Shown in pieces: positions 13,601-26,610 of a stretch of 64,000 nucleotides of DNA. Where the stretch lies: assembly GCA_038496675.1 (NCBI GenBank), contig CM076651.1, positions 8,426,657-8,490,656 on the forward strand, written 5' to 3'. The stretch is from Rachycentron canadum (lineage: Eukaryota; Chordata; Actinopteri; Carangiformes; Rachycentridae). Made by a program: the position numbers and the translations under genes. The notes under the pieces were generated by a model, which made no database searches, was not told the origin of the DNA, and saw only the letters and a list, made by a program, of their open reading frames with translations. The first letter of the stretch is position 1; each line of letters opens with the position of its first letter.

Positions 13601-14849
13601 AAGCATCATATTGTCATAAAATATCATTTTGGAGTTCAAATTGAGGTTTCAGAGCAAAATGAGTTACTCCAGTTGTTGTTCAATATGTATGAAAAGTTGA
13701 AAATCCAGGAAAATCTTAAATTTCACTCAAAATAAATCATTGTCATTTTTAAACCATATTTCTATTCTTGCTAGTAACTTAAACATATCAAAACAGACAG
13801 TAAAGGATAATGATACTATTGTAACTTGGTTTTTATTTGTTGTGAATATCGATTTTTATTTTGTCGGGAAATGCCTGTAAATTGCACATAGCAGCAGCAC
13901 TAATGCTTCAACATCCACTTTATTTCACTTACTGTGACCTGAAGACAGTTAAACTGACGAGTTTAACTGTTTTGGTATAAGGACCATAATACACTGTGAA
14001 CTGGAAGAAACACTACCCTAACTTTGTGGTTGCATTGGGACAGACTGTGATGTGTTAATGCTATCATATATACAGATGGCTGTCAAGCATTGAAATCATT
14101 CAGTGACCTCTCGTACCCTCTGGGGACGCATTTGGATTCATTATGTTTCTCCACTCATTAAGTCAGAGTTTTGGTTAATTTGTCAGTTCATGATGTACTA
14201 TACATAAAAACACTATATTTCCTTTTCAAAACGTCTTGACCCTGCAATAAAAGCGCAACCTGTTCTTCAACCAAGTCGCTCTCAGTGTTAATGCTTGTGT
14301 GTGCAGTCAATTACTGTGCGACAGTCAGATTTGGGTAGTCGCACAACAGATGAGGGTACCTTTGTTACCTTCATGAACATTCTCCGAGAACGCAAATTTA
14401 AGTTGCATGGTATCATGGTGAATGAGGGATGACAGATCATTAAGAACCTTTGCTGTACTGTAATCTTGTGTTTCAGTCAAAACCTGACCAGCATGTCAAC
14501 ACAGCTCCTGCTACTTTACTTGAACCTGGCCACGTGCTAGAAAGGAAAGCGAGGGAGAGAGGGGGCGTTGTAGACTGTATGAAGGAAGGGATGCATTCTT
14601 GTGTGCTAAGTGATGACAGCAGTAAAGCTAAAGAGCCATCAAACATCTCTGATAAGATAAAAAAAAAAAACTAAACCACATGTCCTCACCCTTAGCTGAA
14701 CCAAGAAGCAAACCAACAGAAACGTGAATGTGTGTGCTGTGAAGAAATCTCAGCATCAGAGCATGTATAGTGTTAAAGTATGACGTCTATCGACCGTTGA
14801 ACATGCCTGCATAGTCATGCAGAAAACTAGGTTAAACAAAACGCCTCAT
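10601..14849. other. No gene recognised
   Basis: Noncoding DNA without strong repeats. A CTCF-like core (11 of 13) lies on the minus strand at 13,347-13,359. Frames such as that at 11,845-12,210 are isolated and carry no domain I recognise. Confidence 0.6.
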
Positions 14850-15040
14850 TGGAAACCATCAATTATGCAGGAGCTATGCATTATCATAACATAGAGGACC
14901 ATTTCTGTGAGGTAATTAACAATGAAGTGAGAGGCAAGGCTGTCATATTTCAGAGAGAGTAAACAGTTAAAACATTCTTGTCATTACAGAGAGAATAAAT
15001 TACCTAGTTACAGGCCTCATGGGGCAGAGGAAGGAAGAAA
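14850..15040. other. Candidate conserved noncoding element
   Basis: Non-repetitive block with ATCAATTATGCA, ATGCATTATCATAAC, GGTAATTAACAATG and GAATAAATTACC words. No splice sites or frame are recognised. Confidence 0.3.
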
Positions 15041-18000
15041 TGCAGTGAAATTGCAGAAAAACAGTTGTCAACTGCTTTTAGTTACTGGTGAAATGAATCA
15101 AAAATGAGAGGAGGGGGCTTTCTCTAAAGTCATTTAGCACAGCCACATTGAGGCCATAGGCTGTGGAGGTGGATAGTTTTCCGGACTGTTCGAGCCTAAT
15201 TAGTGGAACAGGTCAATCAATAAAACAACCCCCTCCACCTCTAACCACGCCTCTGACGGTTATTCTGCTGCCACTGCAACAACCAGGTTTCCCCCTTTCC
15301 ACAGCAGAAACTATATGCAATACAAACACAGTACAGCCCAACTGCACCACACTCCCTCCTCCATAAACAATCAATATAAGTGTCAACTAAAAGTTTCGGA
15401 GGCAGGACGACTGCATTAGTTTTAGATATCTGTAAACCAGCAACCGAGAGTATCTGCTCTGTCATTCACCAATGCAGATACAAAATACATGGAACCATGA
15501 GGCAACATGAGGAGACATTTTCCTGCTCCTCACTCAAAATCTAAAAATTAACGGCAGATTAATGGCCTAATTGAAACTCCCCCTCCACTCAGAAGTGTGG
15601 TTGTTATTTCAACTTCACTGTGCAGTAATGGCGTACACTGTGTGTGTTTCACATTTATCTGCTGAAGTTGGTGCTCACCTTAAATTAAATGTAAGAGAAA
15701 TACATGTGAGCTGAATTTCTGATAGTATTCTGAAAGTTAGTCTTGGTCCAATTTTCAACTTACACATGGTCGAATCCAGCACTTAAGTTTCAATGTACAT
15801 AAACTGAAAATTGACTTTTTTTAGTGAAACAGAAGACATTTAGTGTCCAGTGGTAAAATCACATTCTTTTGGCCATTTGATAAAATGTGCCCTATTGGCA
15901 TTTGTTAATTGATTTTGAATACTCATTCATATTTATTCGAAGCTCTTTAAACTACATTTTATGTATGAAGAGTGCTCGTAGCAATAAAATATTTTATTTA
16001 ATAATTATTACTGCTGCAAATGATTTTCTTTGTTTGCCTGACCATTTCAGCAAAAATGGTGAAAAAATGGTGAAAAAATACAATTAGCGTAAGGGTTTGT
16101 CACAGTGCATTATGGGCCACTGTGGTTGCTGCAGGTGAAGAGATCCTTATCCTATGATGAAATACTTCCTGTATGTTTAATCTGTAAAGCTCCAACAACT
16201 TCAGATGGAAATATGTCATTGTCTTGTCTTGTTTTAGTTGAAAATATCTTAAAGAGCATTAAATTAACTTTAAAAGATACACACTCATACAGCTTCAAAG
16301 CAATTGAAGCAAAAACTATTCACACACTATCAAACTCATACAGATATCATTAGTTCTAATGTGCAGCCCAGCACACAGTTGTCTAAGGCTGAAACAGTTA
16401 GTCAATTCATTGATCACCAGAAAATTAATCAGCATCTATTTTAAGCAAAGATTAACTATTATAACTGATTTTACCCACTTGTGCAGGCAACAGAAGTAAT
16501 CTGCACCACAAAGGATGCATGATGCACTTGAATGGGGCAAAGCTCTCTGTCTGATGGACAAACTGAAGGAACTAGAGACTCACTTGCTTGCGGACAATAA
16601 ACTGCAACCACAGCTCCTGCAATAACGGATAACAAACAAAGAAAAACCATCCTGACAACGGGATATTCGAAGGAGAAGGAGACAATGAGACACATATAAT
16701 GTTTGTTAACATTATATCACAGAACCACAGGAGGAGTGTGCTGCTCAGTACCCGAGGAAGACAGTTGCTGTGCTGCCATATGAAAATACTCCATTACAAG
16801 TAAAAGTTGAACAGTCTACTTGAAGCATCAAAAGTAAACATTGGCTAACAAAATTCAGAGAAGTGCACCTTGTGACTTGAAAATTATGATATATCATATT
16901 AGTATTATAATACATCAATGTGTAAACAGCATTTTACTGTTGTAGTTGGTTGAGATGGTGCTGATTTGAACTGTTTTATATACTGGACTTATCACCTCAT
17001 CATCATGTCTTATATATGTGAAATGTTAAAATGTGAAGAAAATGAAAACTAGAACTGTTGAAACTGAGTAAAACTGTGTAAAAACTGCAATGTTTCCCTT
17101 TGAAATGTTGTTAAGCAAAGATATAAAAAATGGCCAGACCCTTGATACTTAAATAAATATCAGTAACAAGTATCTTTTATTTATAATTACATTGAATGCT
17201 TCAGTAACTTAAATACATTACACTACATCTAGTTAAGGGGAGACATAGGAGAATCTGGGGGATTAGGTCCACTTAAACTACAACATACCCTCTTATGTGG
17301 AAACCACTGATCTTGTATAAACCTTGTTGATGACAAGGAAATAACCCACGTCAGAAGTCAGGTGTGAATGGTCAAACATGTTCACCATCCCGTATCAAAT
17401 GCAGGGTTTGTGCATGAAAGTACAGTGTGAGATTGAAAGGTTAAAATTAATCTGAACAAATGAAACTTGGTGGAGATATAAAAGACACACAAAAAGTGTT
17501 TGGTGAGCGTGAAAGAACAGTATGTCAGTGTAAAGGTGTTTTTCTCACAAGAATAATTGCATGCAGATAAAAACCCAAGCTCTTTACTGCCCAAGCCGCC
17601 AGCAGAAAGAGCACTTCTTCTGCTGATGCAAGTGTGTGACGATGAGTGAGTGTGTCTGAGTGTGAGTGAATAAGCTGTGAGACTTTTCTTTAGTGGGAAT
17701 GGGACATAATTGGCTCACAATAACCCATCAGTGTGGTCTTAGTGAGAGAACACCATCTTCTCCTCCACCTCTACTTTCCTCCTCGCCTCCTTCCTCACGC
17801 TCTTGTTCTCCGTGGTGACAGTGAGGGAGCAGATTCGACACATAAACACCACCCCTCCCTCCCCTCCACCCTTTCCCTCACCCTCCTCCCTCTGTTTATT
17901 TACTCAGAGTCCAAAAACTGCACAGCACAGGGAAAAAAAATTATGGGGGGCGGGAGGGAGGGGGGTGGTAAGGAGAGAAAAAGAGGAGAGGAGGGAGTGA

Positions 18001-18632
18001 AGGAGGGAGGTGGATAGACAAACATACACTGCAGATTCAGCTGCACACACATGGATGGGACACGTACACGTGCACTGTGCACACACAAACACCCTCACAC
18101 GCACACACCCTCCTGGTGGAGCATCTAAATCACATTAGATGCCTGCCTGCCATCCATCACTCCCACAGACAAAAGCACATGCCGGAGAGGCAGGGAAACT
18201 GCATGGCAACATGCATAACCACCCACAAACAAATACACACTCGGTCACAGAGCAGCCAACACACCTTGACACCAGCGTGCACGAGAAAGCAATCCCTCCT
18301 TACACACAATATTCCCCAATCAGAAATCAACTTGCATTCACTTGCACGCACATCACTGTCAGCACACATCAACCTTACATTCAAGGATCCACTCATTTGC
18401 CTCTGTGTTGTGCCACTGCTGCTCTGTGCGCTCAGCAAAGTTGCATTAGCATCAGAAAAAAAAAAAAATCAACAATTCCATGATAATGCAATTGAAAAAA
18501 ACCCCAAAACAAAACATGGTTGCTTTAAATATTTAAAACGGAAGCAGGGGCAAAGCGACATCTTGAGAAATCTTTTTTTTCTGTCAGTATCAATCTTCTT
18601 TCCCATTAGAGGGGGATGGGGCCTTTATCTAA

Positions 18633-18662
18633 CTGTGTGTGTTTGTGTGTGTGTGTGTGTGT
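18633..18662. repeat. (TG)n microsatellite
   Basis: TG run with one TTTG interruption. Confidence 0.9.
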
Positions 18663-19116
18663 ACAAATAGATGTTTGTTGGGGTTGCCTGCTATCTTGGA
18701 GATTGTGCGGGTGCATGTCAGTGGGGTGCCTCTTACCTAATGGGATGCATGGTGAGTGTGTGTGTGTGTTTGTGTGTGTTTTATATCTAATGGGCTGTCT
18801 CTTGGGTAAAGTAATTGGCTGGCAAGACATAAGGGAGGGAGAAGACAGAGAGGAAAGCAAAGAAGTGAAGTTTTAAGGGAAGCAGGACAAACTTGATGTG
18901 TGCTCCATACATTATGAGACCATATGGTGCCCACTGTGCGGCATGAGCAGGCAGAGCACCACAGCGCAGCCCTCATCCACTCGTCTATCGAGCCAGTCTC
19001 TCAGCTCCCACTGTTCTCCCTCCCTTCCTCCCTCCCTCTGGCTCTGTCTGGTTAACTCAATAACATCTACAGCCCCCTCTCTTAGCTCACTGTTTTTTTT
19101 ACTGGCAGGGAAAGCA

Positions 19117-19140
19117 AAAAAAAAAAAAAAAAAAAAAAAA
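19117..19140. repeat. Poly(A) run
   Basis: About 24 consecutive A, no retroposon body recognised upstream. A comparable poly(T) run is at 40,238-40,264. Confidence 0.9.
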
Positions 19141-19344
19141 TCAGCCTCCTTTCTCCTCCTGCTTCCTCTCATCTTAGACGACCGGCTCTGGCTTTCGTCT
19201 CCTCCACACCTTTTCCCGCTAGATGCTGTAGCAACCCCTCGACTCATCGTTGAGCTTAATCTGAACCAAAAAGGATTACTTCAATCGCATTAAAATCTGA
19301 CAACTGACAGTGCTCTGTATGTGCCATCTCCATGATGACAAGCA

Positions 19345-19620
19345 CTGAGAGTCTGTTTACACGTGCACGTGTGCGGCACGAGAAGGGGAAGACACTGGAG
19401 GAACTTCTACATCCGCACAAGATCGCCTACGTGTGAACAGCAGCAGCAATTACAGAAGACAGTTCTCCACCACACTGTGTAGTTAAGAAATTGCTAATGA
19501 CTGAATGCAGCTGCAAGCCCGTGTGTCAACGTGCATGCACGCGGCATCAAAGCAGCGAGCGAGAGGGCTGCTCTTTTAGTTGGCTCATGAAATCATTTAA
19601 AATCGGCCTGCTCCTCACAC
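19345..19620. other. Candidate regulatory block with tandem E-boxes
   Basis: Relatively CpG-rich for the region. It carries two abutting CACGTG boxes (19,360-19,371) inside the palindrome ACACGTGCACGTGT, then homeobox-like words (GCAATTACAG, GCTAATGACTG). No open frame is supported. Confidence 0.35.
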
Positions 19621-19819
19621 ACACACAACACCCCCCCCCCCAGCCGTTTGATGTGTAATGAGAGAAACCATTAGCAGTAAAAATGGGCTCTCCCCGCCCT
19701 GCCGCTCAGCAGATCTTAGTCAGAGCCACAGTTACATGTCTATTTATACATTCACTCCTCTTTAGATTTTCTACTTCTCTAACAGGGAGCAGTTTGTGCA
19801 GCATACAGTCAAGAAAGCT

Positions 19820-20250
19820 GCTTTTCCTCCTGCCTCCTGCCCTTCTCCCCCTGTGTCTTCTTCTTCTACTGCTTCTCTCCTTCTGTCTCTATTCCCATCC
19901 CCCCTCTCTGGTTGTCTCCTCCCTCTCTATACCCTTCCCCCAGCTCTTTCCTGCTCTGTGCCTCCCTCCCTCCTTCTCTCATCAGGCTATATGCAGCAAG
20001 GCACAAATTCATTGGGGGAAAGAGAGACAGCAAAGGAGAGCTGGAGATGGAGGGAGGGAGGGGGGGGCTTGAAACAGAGAGATGGTTTGGACTGAAAGAG
20101 AGCAAAACAAGAGCGAATGACAGACTAACAGGGAATGAAAGGAGGAGGAAGGCATAAGCCTGATAGAAAAAGACAGAGAGAAAGTGAGAGAGAGAGAGAC
20201 AGGAAAGGAGGAGGGGTATGTTGGTGGGAGACCAGCAGCGAGGAGGAGGA
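19820..20250. repeat. Adjacent pyrimidine-rich then purine-rich tracts
   Basis: The plus strand is pyrimidine-rich over about 19,820-19,982, then purine-rich over about 20,015-20,250, with a short mixed spacer. It explains the overlapping low-complexity open frames here. Confidence 0.8.
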
Positions 20251-20940
20251 GGGAGAAGCGATGGGCGTTCCTCTCCCAGTTCCTGCGAGGTCAAAAGTTT
20301 ACCGTGGTTTTAATTTCACCTTTCCACAGCCAATCACAGAGCGTATCCGGCAGCTGAGGGAACTTTGACCCACTCGGAGAATTTGACTGTAAAGATCTGA
20401 AGTATGCCTCTGCTTCTCCACCAACTCTCTCGCTGTTTTCAATTCCCAACTTGTTTTTTTTTTATTTTTTATTAATATTATTCCCACCTTTTCCACATAC
20501 AGACCCCACCCCCCTCCCCTGCATGTTTATTTGAAAGTCATTGATAACAAAGGACAAAAACAACTGAAATCCAAGTTGTTGAGCTAAAGGGATGGTGAGA
20601 TGGGGGCATTTCTGTACTTTTCCTATACTTTCTGAAACAGATGCCACCTAGATGCCGTGTGGGTCGAAAACCACAAGATCAACAGCCTCTCCTCGAGGAT
20701 GAACAATGCACGCCACAGCAGTGACACAAGAGTCTACAGTCCATGTTAACGCCACTTCATCAAAACAACATACACATAAACACTCACAGCCCTAAAGAGA
20801 CACACCCCACATACTGCCGGTCTATAGTAGGTGTGCGTGCACTTGTGTGTGTGTGTGTGTGTGTGTGCAGGCATGTGAGCATGGAGCCAGTGTAAGTGTG
20901 TATCTGTGAAGGGGGAGGAGGCTGCAGTTAGATCATAGCA

Positions 20941-21002
20941 TCAGAGAGGGGAGGGGTGGCTCTGCAAATAGAGCGAGCAGAGAGTCGGCATGGCTGGCGA
21001 CG
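20941..21002 (+). other. Possible first exon with ATG and splice donor
   Basis: An ATG at 20,990 in good start context (GGCATGG) opens Met-Ala-Gly-Asp and runs after 13 bases into a consensus donor, GTAAGT at 21,003-21,008. Upstream sequence is GA-rich with an octamer-like TGCAAAT at 20,963. No downstream exon was found, so the call depends on a short motif that could arise by chance. Confidence 0.2.
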
Positions 21003-21245
21003 GTAAGTAGAATGGCTTCAAGCCTCTTGTAAGGAGACTAGGCCGTGTGTGTGTGTGTGTGTGTTTGCATTTTTCTATAGCCTCTTCATCACTGTCTGAG
21101 TGTGTATGTGCGTGTTTGATTAATTAACAGCCACGGTCACTGAAGAAGCTCCCTGTTGTTCTATTCTCCCCACATCAGCTGCACAATTGCCCCCACCATC
21201 CTCCTCCTCCTCCATCCACCTGACTGCGATAATAAGGCACATGCA

Positions 21246-21291
<46 letters not shown>
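21246..21291. repeat. (CA)n microsatellite
   Basis: About 23 CA units. Shorter TG runs also lie at 20,845-20,870 and 21,042-21,064. Confidence 0.95.
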
Positions 21292-22334
21292 ATCATGAGA
21301 GCAGCAGGCTGTAAATCTCTCGGGTGTGTGCAGATGAAGTGTAGACAGAGGAGACTTCAAGACGTGACGAGATGTATAGCCACCTTCCACCTGTAGCTGA
21401 ATCTCTCTTCACAGACGCTGTGTTCTCATCCAGCACTAAATTGTCTGTTATTATCAACTCGACTTACGGATACGTCTGTTTCTATTCTATATTTTCTTAT
21501 TGCCAACAGATCCCATTTAAAATACCAAAACCAACCATAAAGTATCATTGTCTGTGCATCCAAAGCCTGATTCCTTATTCCAGTGTTGTTTGAAAATGAT
21601 CAAAACCATATAAATGAGCCACGCTGTTGCACAGACTGACATGTTTCTTCACTGTGATGAACATGGACACTGTAGTTTATTTTCAGTCAATCCCAGATAC
21701 ATTGTTCTGACTGAAAAAGACTTAACAAAGGCACTATTTGCTTCTGGTTGAGTGACGTTTGCCAAAACCACCAAGAAATATATACTTGTCACGCCTTTTT
21801 AAAGATATACGTCTTTAGAAGGAACCAATGGGTCTGGGTCTTGGAGCTTGTTGGTTTTGGCATTTTCATAGCATTTTTTCACTTCAATATTTTCTAGTGT
21901 CCAATGTTGTTTATATTTCTTGTAATTTGGACCAACTGTAGTGGGCATCTTCTCCATGGGCTTCCTTTACAGCAGGTGTTTAAACCTTCCTAACTTCTTT
22001 TCCTGGACCTTGATGGAGCAGTGGTTTGTTTGGATGTGTGTTAGCATCAAGGAGGAAGAGAAGGTAAAGGAGACTATTACACAGACTGCATGTTAAACTG
22101 AATTGATCAATCAATTTATCAGTAAATTACAAACTGTAATCAAGAACTGTTTTAATAACTAGACATTTTAGTCTTTTATCAAAGAATGAGTTATCAAGTT
22201 TGAGAAGTTGGTCCCAGCTTTTCAAACAAAAAGAAAACTGATGTCTCTAATTTGCTTGTTTTACACAACCAAAAAAAGGCTAATAAGCAAAAACCCAAAG
22301 ATATTCAATTTAGAGGGATAAAGCCGCAGATCAG

Positions 22335-22396
22335 ACTAGAATTTGGGAAGGACTGAGCCGTAATGATGAGCTCTACCAGGTGAGCCACTGGGGCGC
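22335..22396 (-). mobile_element. Fragment of tRNA-derived repeat head
   Basis: 'gatgagctctaccaggtgag' followed by 'ccactggggcgccc' is the antisense tRNA-like head of the same type of repeat as at 60,740, without the rest of the element. Confidence 0.45.
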
Positions 22397-22484
22397 CCTC
22401 ATATGTTCATATTCTTGGTAAACAGTGAACTAAACAGTCGTTTCAACGGGAATGTGTGTCGTTACCGCTCAAGAGTTACTGATG

Positions 22485-22567
22485 CCCACACAGCAGAAGG
22501 TGGTGGTAATGCACCAAAGAGCTGTTTGCTAACTGCTTAAATCATCAGAAGAAGAGGAACTTTATGG
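22485..22567 (+). repeat. Dispersed repeat fragment
   Basis: 'gcagaaggtggtggtaatgc' through 'aatcatcagaagaagagg' resembles a short repeat often seen in teleost genomes (a 'ggtggcggtaatgcacc' word followed by a '(AAG)n'-like end). Family not assigned. Confidence 0.35.
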
Positions 22568-25500
22568 CAGCAACGCCCTGCATGCAAACTGAAAATCATA
22601 GCACATATTTTTCTAAGCAATTGTTGTGAAACCTGTAATCTATATTATGCTTTTGTACATAATTTAGTTCATGATGGCTAAATAAAATTTCTATTGCATG
22701 TAGAGTATAGCAAATAGAGCTGAATTACATTTAAAATCTGATCCGTCTTGAGTCCTGTTTTATGACACACGATTTGAGTGACAAAACGTACTACGTTGGT
22801 TTGTCTTGGCTTTTAACAGTGTCGGTAATTATGTAGTCGCACACAGTGGATGGACGGAGAGGAGGTGGACAAGCTCAGAGCAGATCAATGTTTTGAAAAC
22901 GTTTTTTTTTTAAAATTGTGATCTATGAACATGAACCAGTTTGTGTGAAATGAATTTTGAGCTTTCTCTTGTGAAACGTGAACCCATACAACCCATTTCA
23001 TCTAATGATGCAAAGTCTTCTGCCAAAAAGTTTGCTGATAGATTCAAGGACCGACAGCCAACAAACAAGTGTGTTACCAATTAACACATCTTCAGTGTTT
23101 CCTTCTTCCTCTCAAACTGGTGTGTTATCCATCTTTCCGTTAAAGTCCACCTTCATTTGGATGTTTTCTGGTAAGACAGAGGACTAGAGGATTGTTTTGC
23201 GGCAGAGTGAAACTGACGGCATGTTTCCTTCCACCAGTTAAACTTTGCCTGAAAGTTGAGTCAAAATTTCAAATTTGCTGAAGTTGTTGTTTTTTTTGTT
23301 GAGGTTTTTAAAAACTTGGAGAAAAAGAGATACATTAAAACTAAGCAAACCTACAAATATGGGAGATTAAAAATCTTCAAACTTTGCACTCTAACCTGAC
23401 TAAGCTGCTATCGTAAAATGGTCTGTAACACCTTGCCTGAGGGAGAGAGGCCTCAGTGTTACCCATGGGTTTAAGGTTACACAGTAAATGGACTGTTTGA
23501 AAAACACTTGAAATTTAACAATGTCAACTGCATTGCCCATTCTCCTGCTGCTTCAAACCCCCCCTCCCTCCGTGGTAGTAAAACCAAAAACCTTTCCCAC
23601 TCTCCGAAGTCTTTCTTTCCTTCCTGGCCTTCTTTCTTTTTTTTTGTCCAAGACAGGCAAAGTGAAGCCATGAAGCAGCCGAGAGATTGTGGGGGAGAAA
23701 AAAAAAAAAAAAAAAATCAGCATCACTGTCCCAAACATTGTCCAGGACCTTGCTTTGTTTTGTAGGTAAATAAAAAAGGCCTCAAACACAAACACACGCT
23801 GCACAATGTTTGTCACAGCACCGTAATCACGCAGCAACAAGTTGTCCAACCCTCCTCCGGCTATATTTCTGTTTTTTGTGCAGCTGAAATATATATCTGT
23901 TAAATACAGATGAGTCACAAATTAGTCCTAACTAGTCACATGTGAATATATGTTCCTGTCTCAGAGTAATGTGGTCTCAAAAGGACAAAAAAAGTCTCAA
24001 GAAGATATAGAGAAAGAGGAAATGCAAAAAATATCATATAATCAAAGAAGTACTTGTCGGCTTGTAAGCTTTGTGACCAGTTTGCTGCTGCACCGATTAA
24101 ACCCCCAGCATGTGTTGAATTTGTTTCTCATCCAGCCAAACTGCTCTTTATAACATCTACAGTCAAAATGAGGCAGGAAGTCCTCCATCATAGAAACGGA
24201 AAGGATTATAAATAAACTCATTCTCACCTCTCAATACCAATAAACGTCTTTGCAGTGTTTTAAAATGTCAAACTAACTACTTAACTTAAACAATGCAACA
24301 AATTCCGGTTTTATTGAGCTTGAAACAAATGAGTTTCAACTGACCACTTCTGATGGGAGAATTATTTACAGCCTCACAGTTCTCAATGGCTCCACTGTCA
24401 AGACAGTACAAAAACCTGCGGTCATAGAGGGGTGAGAAGTGATAAAATGTACAAAATGCTATAACGTCACATAATCCTAGCCTCCTCGAAGGCGTTAAAA
24501 GAAGTTAAAAATCTCAGCTCAGCTGGTGAGTTTCTGCTTCGAGTCAGAGAGCTTTACAAATCTGTTTATCACAAACTTACAAAAATTGTTGTAAACCACC
24601 GCGAGCAATTCCAACATTTGATCCCACAAGCACACTCAATCCTTTAGCCAGTTGTGGCTAAGCACGACTGCTTACTCAACACTTTCTGCTGCTCCTTCAC
24701 AATAAAAGTTTGCAGAATGAAAAAGTAAATGAATTGATATTATCAACTGGATTTATACAGCAAATAATATAGTTAAATAGTTCTTTAACAAAGAGTTGTG
24801 ATTAAAATGAGTCTGAGAAGCTGCAGGAAGAGGCCTTAGAAAGTGAAGACTGATCAGTTCCTGATGATACTTGATAGTAGCTCTAAAATAATTAAAAGCT
24901 CCCTTTGATTTTTATGAGTATCTTCTGTGCAGTTTCACCTTTAGCCAATTGGAAAAGTACATATGCGTTCTACGTGCATTTTGTTTTTAAGTAGCACCTG
25001 TACTTTTTCCACAAAGGTTAAACAGTATTTGTAGAATTTATTTCTGCCTTTGCTCCATTCATTCCCCTCCAACCATGGTTGTCTGCACATAGCTGAAGAA
25101 ATTATAGTAAATTACAATAAACCAAAGCACTTTAAAAGTTGAACCCAGCTTAACATTTGCCCCACTGTAAAGCGTCCCTCAGAAACAGACCAAACTGTCA
25201 TCCCTGGCTCATATTCATCATCTTCTCACTAGTACCCGTTTTCAATCCCTAGGGTTATTTTGGTCTGATCATCCACAAAGCATCTGAACACACCTGGCCA
25301 GTGGCTGTAAGCACAGACCTCCTGACTCATAGATCACGTGAAAGAGTTTCCCAACATCCTGCACTCTTTATACACTTTGAACACCCCTGACCAGAACTAA
25401 AGGTCGAACTAGAAGTGTCCTTCGGGTAAATTATTAATGGCTTGTTTTCTTTTCCTCGCTGCACCTTTGCTCTCCCTCGGTCCCTCTCCTTTCCTCTCCC

Positions 25501-26082
25501 TTTTCTCTTGGTTGGATTGTTGTTTTCTCACTCTGCTCCCTCTCATCCAGTTGCTCCCACCTTCTTGTTCCCTCTTCCCTCCACCCGCTCTGCATTCGCC
25601 CTCCCTCCTTTTCTCTGTCTAAGTCTAGAGTGGAGATGGTGTTATTTTTAGCCCTGGTTAGATAGGAAGCAAGATCGTGCTGAGCTAACACGTACTCTCC
25701 ACAAGGCCTTTACTGTGGACCTGACACCAACGTGTGAGAGAAAAACGCTGTTCAGTTAACACATACAGTGTGCATGTGTATTTAATGTTGTATCACTTCA
25801 GTATTACTCAGCCAACTTCCCCTTTGTAGACAGGAACATCCTCACGATAACAGGCATCCATCACGCTTAAAGGTGCTATATGTAAGAATTTCCTAGCACT
25901 ACATAGCCAATGTTAGCATTAACAGCTGTTTTACTCACCAGCTAAATAGAAATATTGTGAGTTCAGTATCAGACTTCATTCCTTTCCTTGCCAGGAGCTG
26001 TCTCCAGCAGTGGAAAGCAACACCAATGTTCACTCATTCTGTAACTTTACGCCAAATGTGATTTCTTCCTCTTCACAACTTA

Positions 26083-26165
26083 TATTTGCATTACATTTTA
26101 AGACACTTTTATCCAAAGAGACTTACAACTGAGAGACATCAGTAAAACTTCTTCATACTGACTGG
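26083..26165 (+). repeat. Dispersed teleost repeat fragment
   Basis: 'gcattacattttaagacact', 'tttatccaaagagacttaca' matches a very common fish repeat word ('cgcttttatccaaagcgacttac'). Only about 80 bases remain. Confidence 0.5.
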
Positions 26166-26577
26166 ACTGAGATCAGACTGGGCAATCCAGTTCCTCACTA
26201 TTGCCTCTTAAGGTACAAAGTGGTATTACATGTTAGGATGGTCAGCAGATAACTGGTTAGCATGCTAACTTCTTTCTTTGTTCAAGTTCTTTGGCAGCAA
26301 CAAAACATATATATATATATTTTTTAATTGCTTCGTACTAAAATACTTAGATTGCTATAATATACAAAATATATACTAAATCATAACTACATTCAAGTTA
26401 CTGAAGTTATTGAGCAATGGAGTAACAACATGTCAGTCTATCAAATGATGATGATACACTAAAGGTGAAATTCTGATTTTTGGAAATATATACTGAGTCG
26501 ATGGTGAAATTCTGCCGGTACAATGAGTACTTTTCAGTATGATAGGTGTTAAAAAGTCGCCCATGTTAAGGACGTTA

Positions 26578-26610
26578 GAGGGACAGCTCATTCTTGATGA
26601 GCTGTCCCTC
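26578..26610. repeat. Perfect 14-bp inverted repeat
   Basis: GAGGGACAGCTCAT (26,578-26,591), a 5-base loop, and its exact reverse complement (26,597-26,610), in otherwise featureless DNA. Confidence 0.95.

Larger units (their letters stand above)
15041..19344. other. No gene recognised
   Basis: Unique AT-rich DNA to about 17,600, with a decayed ATTAATC repeat at 16,385-16,455. Then pyrimidine-rich (17,750-17,900), purine-rich (17,930-18,015) and CA/TG-rich DNA. The 197-residue frame at 18,077-18,670 is built on this low-complexity sequence. Confidence 0.6.

Noticed and set aside
18077..18670. 197-residue frame, the longest outside the gap
   Set aside because: His/Thr-rich low-complexity sequence from CA-rich DNA, with no domain, no splice context and no codon pattern of a real gene.
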